From NCBI GenBank assembly GCA_032353305.1, contig JAUCNG010384037.1:1-11032 (forward strand): 11,032 nt of DNA, read 5' to 3'. Positions 1-10,000 of the stretch are shown here, in pieces. The notes beneath the pieces are model-generated. The model did not search any database and had not been told where the DNA came from. It saw only the letters and a list, made by a program, of their open reading frames with translations. Made by a program: the position numbers and the translations under genes. Origin of the DNA: Cephalothrix spiralis. Taxonomy: Eukaryota; Nemertea; Palaeonemertea; Archinemertea; Cephalotrichidae. Numbering within the stretch: position 1 is the stretch's first letter; each line of letters starts with the position of its first letter.

Positions 1-333
1 TCTTCAGATTCCATTTAAAAGGAATCTTTTAATTGTTGTTCATATGTGGAATACTATTTGTTTGTATTCTTGTCATTGTTGTGTATTGGAAATAAAATTT
101 ACTATAATTGGAATTGGTCTATTCATAATAATTCAACACATGAGGGCTGCAACAATGGCAATTGATGTACATTGCAACAATAAACATATATAATTTGAAA
201 ATTCATCATTAACCATGCATTAGATAAAAAGTTTTACCTGCAAAGTTTATCTCTACCAGCAGTTTGAGAGTTAAATTTCGCAATTTTCATGAGGTCCATT
301 TTTTCCGTGGTTTTTTATTTTGACTGATTTTAG

Positions 334-341
334 TCACGTGA
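334..341. promoter_or_regulatory. Palindromic E-box TCACGTGA
   Basis: A perfect 8-bp palindrome with the CACGTG core bound by bHLH-zip factors such as USF or Myc/Max in animals. It lies about 280 bp before the start codon. A single 8-mer may occur by chance, so binding is inferred only. Confidence 0.3.
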
Positions 342-531
342 TACTGATAAGTCATACACAGATAAGGAACATTGAACGTTTTATCTTTGAATTTGATATA
401 TAAAGATTAAATGGTATAAATTAAGTTAAAAACAAGTTATTCTTTATTATCGAATATGGTTGGGCTGAATTATAGTGGTAAATTGTTATAAGATTTTCAT
501 TTGTTCGTTAACCGTGCTTAAGAAGTTGCAA

Positions 532-543
532 AAAATGGCGGCC
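532..543 (+). promoter_or_regulatory. YY1/Pho-type site AAAATGGCGGCC
   Basis: The sequence matches the YY1 consensus AANATGGCGGC in full and in the orientation usual just downstream of TATA-less animal start sites. It stands out as a GC patch in an AT-rich leader, 80 bp upstream of the Gemin5 ATG. A start site shortly upstream would fit. Confidence 0.5.
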
Positions 544-603
544 CCCTTAAAAGCACGCTTTCGACGTTTTGGCTCTGTTTTGTTTTGTTATTTTTTAATC
601 TAA
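535..603 (+). other. Upstream ORF (22 codons plus stop)
   Basis: The ATG inside the YY1-type site opens a frame beginning MAAPLKARFRR and ending LFCYFLI, with TAA at 601-603. It is out of frame with Gemin5 and stops 19 nt before ATG 623. It matters only if transcription starts upstream of 535. YY1 sites often place an ATG by chance, so coding is doubtful, but it could lower initiation at 623. Confidence 0.3.
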
Positions 604-622
604 TTTGATTTATACAATAAAG

Positions 623-1018
623 ATGTGTGAAAGAAAACTCCCAGCATCACCTAATTGGTATAACTCTCAAATTGGCGATATCAACAATCAAGGCTTTTAT
701 GCTTTTGGAAGTCGATCGAGCATCGAAATTATTCACATTGAGCTCGAAAAAAATCCAACTCTAACCGGGACATCGTCATCTGTGAAACATGAGTCAAATA
801 ATGCTAATTCTAATTATGAAAAAAGTTCTCGTAAATATATAGAAAAATTACATTTTCATGCACATCTTGAAGGTCATAATGACAGAGTTACAGCTGTAAA
901 ATTTTTTGAACTTTCTGAAGATAATCACATTTTAGTTTCGTCCTCTGAGGATGGAAATATCATGGTTTGGAATACGAGAAACGCATCCAGAATTGCAGAA
1001 CATAATTTTATATCTCAG
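623..1018 (+). CDS. GEMIN5: Gemin5 exon 1 (residues 1-132)
   Basis: Contains the start codon and the first WD repeats. The N-terminal PASPNWYNSQ matches the human PPSPNWYC stretch, whose Asn-Trp-Tyr contacts RNA. Arg31 in FGSRSS corresponds to human Arg33. A Ser/Asn/Lys-rich loop (about residues 44-72) separates the first strand from a typical WD repeat running from LEGHNDRVTAVKF to DGNIMVWN. The exon ends CAG|GTACTT in phase 0. In-frame codons continue upstream to a TTG at 605, but no ATG lies there, so 623 is the start. Confidence 0.95.
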
Positions 1019-4000
1019 GTACTTTTCATAATGAATTATATATCTCCTCCACTAGTAGTATCTGTCGAGGTGGACAAATCTGAGGTTAAGCGCCCAGACT
1101 GGAAACTTCAAGATGCGCTCCCAAAATATTCGGAGCGCATATTTTACATAAAGAGCGCAAAATTAACATTTTAGGAGCGCATCTGTAATCATGATTTTGT
1201 ATAATAGGAGAGCAAAATCTCACTGCTGACTCATTTCTAGATCGGTGAGTCTGCAGCGATTCCAACAGGACACCAAATCAATGTTGGTGAATAGCTTCTA
1301 GGGATTTCTTATTTGCATGAACTGTTTTCATAACACACCTTTAGAACCGAGACAATGTGTTGCAATTGTCTTTGATTTTGTATTTTACATAACCTGGTCT
1401 GGAGATGTACATATAGTCTACGGACTTGGATTTGCTCACTATGTGAATTTTTTTGCTTGACATGTCACTATGCATGTAAAAGGTGGTTTATCTTATCAAG
1501 AAATTTAAAGAAATAACTTTTAAATCATCTACTAATAAGGAACTGGTGCCACCCCTTTTAATTATGCAGTAACACCGGCCTGGCAATGATCCTTGTAGAA
1601 ATAATGCCCAAAGGCTAGATAATGCGTACAACTGAGAGGGCGAAAAACTGATCATGAATCTCATGTAGGTTATTCTCTTGTCCAAGTGCTGTTATGCTTG
1701 TTTGCGAATTTATATTAGTAGTAGTTGCTGGCTCTATAGTACCTTGCCATGTATGAAGCTCAATATAATTGATACTCTTTGTTCCCCCTACAATATTAAT
1801 CATGAATAAATTATGAAGAATTCTGTATTTTTCATGAATTTTCAGAAAAAATTGACAACTTTAGGTGTTTCTCCAATAGCCAAAGATTTAATTCTTGCTG
1901 CAGATGACAAAGGATATCTTGAAGAATGGAATTGGCAAAGTAATGAAACATCTTCTTTTATACCAGAAAAAGGTTATATCCATACTATAGTCTTGTCACC
2001 TTACAAATGGAATCATGCTGTAATAGGGTAATTATGTTTGCTTGTGACTCTTCACTTGAAAAGGGTATATAATTTATTCCATGTAAAACTAATTTGATGT
2101 ACATTTCAATATTCTGGTATCATTAGAACTTTGATATTAATGATAACATATTTTGACCCTTTTGAACACAGAAACCCAACATGGTTGTTAAAACATGGTT
2201 ATATATAATGGTAATGAAAATTTTGTTCTAAGTAAGAAAATTTTCAATCCTTTTTGTTTCAGGTATCGATCTGGCTTGATATTACTCATTGATATAAAGG
2301 ATAGGGGTTGTATTCTAAAGAGATTTCATGGCCATACTGAAGAAGTTCTCTCTCTTCAATGGCAGCCTTTCAAAGGTAGGTGTGTAGGTTTCAAGAACTT
2401 ACATTGGTCTTCCATCAGGTTGAATCGTTATTGAGTCTCTAAGAAATTATTCTTTATCTAAAAATATTAATGTTTTACATGATTTTATTTCCATTTAGGG
2501 ACGCAAAATATTCTGGGATATACTATATTTACATACAATGTATATAACATAATTTATTGAAGAACAATTAGGCTTGCCAGTTCTTCTTTTCTAGATAGCT
2601 ATATGTGTTGTATGAGCACTCTCATTTTTCATGAATATAAATACATGTAATTGTAATTTATTGTATCCATATTATAGAAAATGGAATTTATAAAAAGGAT
2701 AATTATCTATCATTTACTACAGAATCAATGTATATGCTTTTCAGGAGGGAACCAAACACCCTTATTAGCGTCTTGTTCTAAAGATAGAACCATTCGAATG
2801 TGGAATTCAGAAACACAAGAGCAGGTTGCACTATTAAAAGCGCCATCTCAAGGATCCACAAAACGTGAGAAGTATGCATATGATCGCCAAAGGGTATGGA
2901 TGAGCGTATGTTGGCCTAAGAGCCGTCCCGATGTATTGATATCGTCGAGTAGTGGGTTAGTATTACCAACCTTTCATTACCATAACTTTTAAGGTATCAG
3001 TCTAGAGATAGCTATACTTTCGAATAACCGCTGTAGTTCTGTTATTTTTGGAGGTCTTAAAAATCAGTAATATTATCTTAACTAATTGATTGATGTGAAT
3101 GGATGTAACATACATAGTAAGCTTAAAAGTTACTTTCTGATTAATTTACTTTATATGGTTATCTTTCAAAATAACGGTAATTCACCGGTTTTAGAAAGTA
3201 AAACTATCTCTAGACTGATACCTTAAGAGCCTTTTGCATTATTTCAAAAGGTATGAGAAATGTAATTTTATACATTGAACATGTACATAATTATAACCAG
3301 ATCAAGGTCATTCAAAACAGGAGGTGGTCTCGACCTCGACTCCGACATAAAAATGTTTAGGAAAAAACAAAAACAAAACATTTTTCACTAAGTGAAAACT
3401 TTCCCAAAAGCATGAATATCTGAACACCAAAATAAAGCTACTGAGGGAATGGAATATGGCGTGGTGATCAGAGCCATTGAGGGTGGTTTATTACACAATT
3501 GCATCTTCCGACCCCCGAACCGAAATATCATCCCGAGAACCTATGATTCGTTCAGAGAGATAGTGAGGTCGGTGCATTTATCAAAACAAAATTAACTGAT
3601 TCAAATGAAAATTACGACGAACGTGCGTTATATTTAGTACACTAATACTATATGTACTGAGAATTAAAGCATCTTATTATTGTATTTCAGTGGAGATATG
3701 CTTCTTTGGGATATAAAAGACTTGAGCAAACCGCGTTCTGAGATGTTTCGTGGGAGTGGACACGGTCGCATTGTGTTTAATATTTGCTGCGGTGGACCCG
3801 ACGATGGAATTGTATGTTCAACTTCATTAGACAGACAGGTAGATAAACATTAAACAATGAAACTTATTGTAACTGGGTACCTTCACGGGCGGGATTTGAA
3901 AATGTGCACTTCCGCCCTATAGGTCATCATGACCATGAAGACGTCGTTACAAAAATAGTTCTCAATTTCTTATAGTATTTTAGCTATAGAGCAGGTGAAT

Positions 4001-7000
4001 GCTTGCACTTGCTACATAATGTAGTTTCTTAGGTAGTTTTTATTAAAGAATTTGATAAACCTGAGGAGGTTCAGCCATAGCATGAGCTATTGCTGTTTTT
4101 TGCATTTTCTCTATGACGTCATCTCGCGGGATTTCTCACGCATTTAATAAATATTAGGTATTCATACTCTGATGCTAGGAATTTTTTTCTGTTGATTTTT
4201 ATTTCCCTATGCCGATGAAATAGTGGTATGTACCCTAATGGATAAGACCAAGTGCTCACTGCATGGGTTCAAAATTTTTCTGTATACGCGCTGATTAGAC
4301 AGCAGCGGAATCGATGCGCTAAAAAAGTACATCACCATTTCAGTTGTAAAATGCGCAAAGATAGCCAGAGTCAAAGAAAAACAACAGACTCTGAGAACAA
4401 GGATGCTCATCGTTAAAAAGTGATTGTTCAATATAATATGAATGCTTTGGTTGATTTCCTATATGTTCAATATATTATAATTCCTTACTTGGTTTAATCT
4501 TTCAGATAATTCTCTGGAACCTCGCCAATCGATCTAGTCAGATTACTATCCCTTGCATCGGTGGATATGTCAATGCACTATCAATGTCGTCAGTAAATCC
4601 AGGTAAAAAACTTCAATTCATGAACGCTGATGCCTTTGACGCTTTAGTCTACGCATTCAATTTGAATTGCCTCTATTTGATGTTTTCAAGTATAAAAACA
4701 AAGTCAAAATTGTTATAATCCAATAAGTTATTAACATTATAAATTTGTATTGTTCATTGTTCGAAGTTGAACCTTGTTAAATCTTTGACTTTTTAAAAGT
4801 ACAGGTCGAAAAAATAAATTAAAATTAATTTTTCTGAAAGTAATGTTTAAGTATATAACTAGGCTTAATTTGCAATTTTATTCGAAATGCGTCGTTTACA
4901 GATCTGAGTTTACAAATAAAGGGACATAGGCGTCAGCGTCTTATACAATAACCCTTGAAACAATAGCGTAGTTGTATGCGGGACCCTGATATAGCTTTTC
5001 CAAAACCACTAAGATTTAGTTAGATAATTCAAAGTTAAATTAAAGACTTCTTGATATTTTAAATATGCTTTGCTGAATAGAAAAGTCAAACCAAGTGAGG
5101 AATGAGCCCCTCTGATTTCGAAAACCCAGAATTCCTCTTTTGGATAACGTTTTCTGAATATCGTTCAATCGCTACCATTCATAAAAATTATTTTGTTTCA
5201 TCTATTGGGTTACAACTGAAGTTAACATCCACCTACGTACATCTAAGTATAATAAAACACTTTAAATGTTCCCACCGAACCAACACGAGATCAGTTGGTA
5301 TGCCATATATTACCTCGAATTCGAATAATAATCCATCCAAAAGGGGCTTACTTTAATCTTTCCTTAAATCACATTTTGTACTTGAAAAAGGGCGGTGATT
5401 ATTATATAGTTTTGAATAGTATGAGTTACACTGGTACAGTGAGGTTAGATAATTGAATTTGATTTAAGTTATCGATGCATAGATTACATAAATTTATCTT
5501 TTCATCTTACAGGTTTTTTGGCTATTGGGTCTGGAGATGACATCATTCGAATTATGAATTTAAACAGCAAAGCATACTATGATGTTAATGTTCTTTGGCA
5601 AGGCATAAAATCCAAAGTTAGCTGTGTAAGAAAACTACTATTAGCTTCAGCATCTTCTTCTATATAGGGCGTCAGATGACTGGCTCAAATAGACACTTAA
5701 CGGTCCGCTTGCTGAGCATTTACCCTGAGGCCTGTAGACCTACCCCGCACTCTAATCTTTTTTCTATATACCGATTAGCAGTGGGAATTTTACTCCGAAG
5801 GGAGGGACAGTGTCCCACTCCGCGTATTTAACCTGACCGAGCCACCTAGGAAGCTATGCGCTGAGGAACTTGCTTAAGGTTCCAACCGATGGAAAGTGCA
5901 TGGTGTCGAGACTAGGTATCGATCCAGGGACCCCCTGGATTATAACGCCAGCGCTTTACTACCAAGCCACACTGTAGCTATTTCTTTAAAAGTGGTTTAA
6001 CCAGGTTTAACGCTAATTGTTTGTAAGCACCAAAATGGCACTCTGTTTCCGTTACAAGGTGTCCTATATTAACCTATGAAAATGTAGGAGATATTTGATG
6101 AAATTTACATCTATTTCGAGGCTTTTCTCTCTCTCTCGCTAATTACGAGTTTGTAAGGACACAAAGGACCGTACATTCGTTATATTTTAAAAACATAATA
6201 ACGAAAATATTCGCTCGCACCTTTTGCGTTGCTATATAAGTTATTTACTCACACATGAATCTCTTTAGTAGCTGCTTCAACATGTTGTGAGTCACTGGTG
6301 CAAGTTGGATGAGACACAAGGTTATCTGTTTTAGCATTTAAATATATCCTGAATCCTGTAAATCCTAAAATTATGTTGATAAAATCTTACCTTGTCGAAA
6401 AAAGCATCATTATTTTTTCATATATAACAATAAAAAAATTTCCTATAAATTTAAGTTCTATCCCTAAGTCATTTTTGTAAAATTACTTGGTTTACGGACA
6501 AACTTTTCAAAAAATCCCGCCGCCGGCGTTAAATTTTTTTTTTATTATTTACATTTTTCCGACGTTTTTTTTTTCATTTGACGTCTGGAAATTCCGTCGG
6601 CGGTTAAAAAAAAATTATTATTCCATTTTTCCGACGTGTTTTTTTTTCATTCGATGTCTGAAAATGTCCGTCGCCGGCGGTAATTTTTTTTTTATTATTT
6701 CCATTTTTCCGACGTTTTTTCTCTCGTTCGACGTCTGCAATTGCCGTCGGTGGTAAAAAAAATATATATCTATTGTTTCTGAAAATGTCCGTCGTCGGCT
6801 GTAGAAAATCTAAAAATATTTTTTTTTATTATTTTCATTTTTCGGAAATTCTCACCGGCAGTGTCCGTAAACCAAATAATTTAAAAAAAGACCTAATCCC
6901 ACATTGCACCAATAGCTTCCGTTTTTACATTATGTCAACTGTATATGTATTATGAATTATTAAAAAATTAAATTTTTGATAGCTTTCAATTTCTGTATTT

Positions 7001-10000
7001 TTAGCTAAACCTACCGATTGTTCACTAACAAATTTTATTTTTGTTTTAGTTATCCTGGCATCCAAAGAGAGAAGGATTACTTGCATTTGGTACAGAAGAT
7101 GGTAGAGTTGGAATTTACGATACTCTGTCAAGCAAGTGAGTATAAAGTTACAACGGTCCTCCGATTAAAGAGGACTAGATTGTAAACCATAGATTCTGAA
7201 GTGCTTAAGTACATTAGGCCATCCTCGCGTCCCATGCTGATTGATGATCCGCGGGCATTGTCATGAACCATTGCGTGGGCACGAGCCATGTATTGCATTT
7301 AAACCGCGGCAGCCCGATGACGCCAGTCTTTAAATCGTTCATAACATACACATTGGCCGCTTGCAGATTGTCACCCGCGGTTTGCCTGCGGGTTTCAGTG
7401 GTTCAGTGGTAGAACGTCAGTCTTTGAATCCGGAGGTCCCGGGTTCGAGACCCGGCTCGACACCACTTTCCATCGGGTGGAACCTTAAGCAAAGCTTCCT
7501 GGGTGGCTCGGTCAGGTTAAATACGTGAAGTGGGACACTGTTCCTCCCTTCGGGGTAAAAATCCCACTGCTAATCGGTATATAGAAAATAGATTAGAGTG
7601 CGTGATAGGTATACAGGCCTAAGGGTAAATGCTCAGCAAGCGGACCGTTGTGTCTATTTGAGCCAGTCATCTGACGCCCGATATAGAAGAAGAAGGGTCT
7701 TCCTCGAGTCCTCCGCATAGCACAAGAAGTTAGCCGCGGTTCGCCCGTGTGTTTATAGTAAAGGTGCCAAGAAATAGCAAATATATGTATGTATATATTT
7801 GAACTCCATGAGAGGAAGATAACCACACCAATTGATGACATCGTTTTATTTTTTTCTTGATACTGATCACATTGAAACGATTTATAGAATATTTGGTATA
7901 AACAATCGACATTGTCAATTAAAATACCAATAGTAAACTTAAACTCGGTGCGCATTTTATTCCATCTTGTCCCCTTGTCGATCTCGATAATATATATATA
8001 AATTGTTTATTATATCTATCTGAAGTTGAATCTTGTAGCTAAACAAAATCTAACAGCTCTGCGAGGAGAATTATTTTATTCCGCATATTACCCAAACTTA
8101 TAATTTCAGGCCCCCCATGACCTCCTGTTCTTATCACAACAAAGTCGTATATTGTGTTGACTGGGGTCCGTCAGGATTAGGTAAGTCTTGTTACAATTAT
8201 TGATTCATGGGATTCGCATATGAATTTAATATTTTGGAATGAGTAAAATCGGTTTTTTAATTACAAATTTCGTATACAAATCGGCATTTTGAAAAAGAAA
8301 CATTAAAAAAATAATATAACATAAACTGATAAAAATGATATCGATGGGTAGCATTTTCTTGAATTGTTGCAGGACTTTTTTTGAGATTCTTGGAAACAAA
8401 TATTGAAAATTCTCTTTGTCAATTATTCTAGGTTTTGGTGAAGTTAGTGAAAACATTGTTCTCTACAGTGTGGGAGACGGGATAATATTTCAACATGATC
8501 CTGCTCGTTTTGATAGACCTGCTGCCAATCTCAATGATTTGATTAAAATGTACAACGATAAAAAGGTTTGTGATTTGTAAATTATAGGTAGCGATTTTAT
8601 GTTAGCAGCGAAATCTTGGTAAAAGATAGCCTAAACATACCATACATTGCTTGTCTACCACAGATTACAAATATGATATCAAAATTTTACCCAGGCTTTT
8701 CTATTCGTCATTTTAGAGGTTTGTTTGTGTTTTTTTTATAAAGCTCCTAGGAAACTTTACGAAATTCAAGTTTATGTTACTATCACGAAATTATCTAGGA
8801 TTTTTAAAATTTGATTTCGTAGCTGAGAAACTTTAATTTGAACTTTTATATGTTAAAAAAACAATTCATCAATATATAATATGGAATATCTCGAGAGAGA
8901 AAAAAAAGTTTTCAAAATCGTGGATAGATTGATGCAACGTCGTGTTTAATTGAGCAGTATTATCTTTTTCTAGGCTGATGTAAGACGCACAGTTATTCGT
9001 TGGAAATCGGATCTATCTGTCGTTGCCGTTGGAACAGAAACGGGCATGGTTGAAATTTACAACTGCCATGAATTTAAGCTTCTTGGTGTCATAAGTTTTC
9101 AGAATAAACTTGTAAGCTACATAGCTTGGCACCCTGAATTTACTGGTACAACCGTAGGTGTTTCGGAGTTCCAGGCTTGGCTGGCGTTTGGATCGAATGA
9201 TAATTGCATTTATGTTAACAATACTGAAAGTATTTTAGGTGAGTATTTTATGCACATGTTTTTAATACTTCAACTGTTAATGCCCAGGCTACAATTTCAT
9301 ACCACTCAAGGCTATGTAAATTATGCTTCACGTATGGTATCTCATATGACTTGACTTTTAGAGAAAGCCGACTGAATCTTTCGACGCACTTTTTGATTAT
9401 TGTGACTGAAAAGGGTGTCACAGTTTAACGCGTGTTACAATTACATGTACTTAAAATTGCAGCCATGATGACCGAATGGTTCTTTTGCTTCGGTACCAAT
9501 TTCGCGGGTCGACATGGTTCGAATCTCGCTTGTGTTTTTAGATCTTATATGTGTAGGAAGCAACCAGTATCTAGTACTGGTGGGCACCTGGCCTAGGTAG
9601 ACTGGGCCACCAACCCTTGAGAGACGATTTATTAAATGTTCCGTTTAATATAAAAAAGACTCAGGGAACGAATATGTGATATCCTATAATAGTCCTATTA
9701 CAAACTTGAAAGGTCGCGATTTTGATCGACACATATGTTGGCGTTACTTGTGGGTGATTGCGGAAGTGGAGTATACAGTGTGTCTTAATATTATGGAAAA
9801 CAGCAAGTTGATGTCATATTGTGACTTAATTATGAATATTTAAAAAAAAACTATTTTAGAACATGGTCTTCTCTCCCGAATAAAACAGATATTTGGTGCA
9901 GATCGGTTCATAACTAAGGGAGCTACGATGATTTTCCCGGGGAGAAAAAACACCCTGGTTTCGTTTTCCCCACCCTAAATCACATACTAAATCGATATAT

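Larger units (their letters stand above)
1..622 (+). promoter_or_regulatory. Gemin5 upstream region and 5' leader
   Basis: A+T-rich DNA with no coding similarity that I can see. Near the left end, AGATTCC (6-12) and GGAATCT (21-27) form a short inverted repeat. The proximal part holds an E-box, a YY1-type site and a short upstream ORF, listed separately. I see no convincing TATA box at a fixed distance from the ATG. The transcription start is not defined by the sequence. Confidence 0.5.
5626..7049 (+). other. Intron 7
   Basis: The longest complete intron here, 1424 bp, GTAAGA...GTTTTAG in phase 0. It holds the minus-strand SINE copy (5653-5977) and the inverted-repeat element (6487-6875). 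Between them, 5978-6486 is AT-rich with a short CT run (6126-6138) and nothing else recognisable. Confidence 0.87.
7136..8109 (+). other. Intron 8
   Basis: A 974-bp GTGAGT...ATTTCAG intron in phase 2. It contains the plus-strand SINE (7392-7695) within an unusually GC-rich stretch from about 7200 to 7760. From 7760 to 8109 it is AT-rich without recognisable content, including short TA-rich runs near 7780-7800 and 7989-8000. Confidence 0.87.

Noticed and set aside
605-622. Upstream extension of the Gemin5 frame to a TTG codon
   Set aside because: No ATG lies in it, homology begins at the ATG at 623, and TTG starts are not expected in an animal nuclear gene.
1488-1803. Two overlapping minus-strand ORFs in intron 1
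   Set aside because: Short, low-complexity, in different frames, and with no recognisable domain.
4231-4276. tRNA-Arg-like box A and a GGTTCAAAA box B in intron 5
   Set aside because: The boxes are about 35 bases apart, too close for a tRNA, and no stems form.
4207-4431. Minus-strand 74-codon ORF in intron 5
   Set aside because: No recognisable motif; it is an ordinary chance frame in an intron.
5102-5356. 84-codon + ORF in intron 6, with AGCCCCT/AGGGGCT at its ends
   Set aside because: The protein resembles nothing I know, and the end match is only a few bases, too weak to call a transposon.
6487-6955. Phe-rich + ORFs in intron 7
   Set aside because: The repeated FFFII..FPTFF pattern is a translation of the T-rich tandem units, not a protein; the second frame simply continues out of the repeats.
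7593-7955. 120-codon minus-strand ORF in intron 8
   Set aside because: About a third of it is the reverse of the SINE body and the rest is AT-rich intron; no coding signature.
8226-8456. 76-codon minus-strand ORF in intron 9
   Set aside because: It overlaps the well-supported exon 10 on the opposite strand and has no recognisable domain.
9239-9354. Read-through of exon 11 past 9238
   Set aside because: A strong GTGAGT donor and the exact resumption of homology at 10049 show this is intron.
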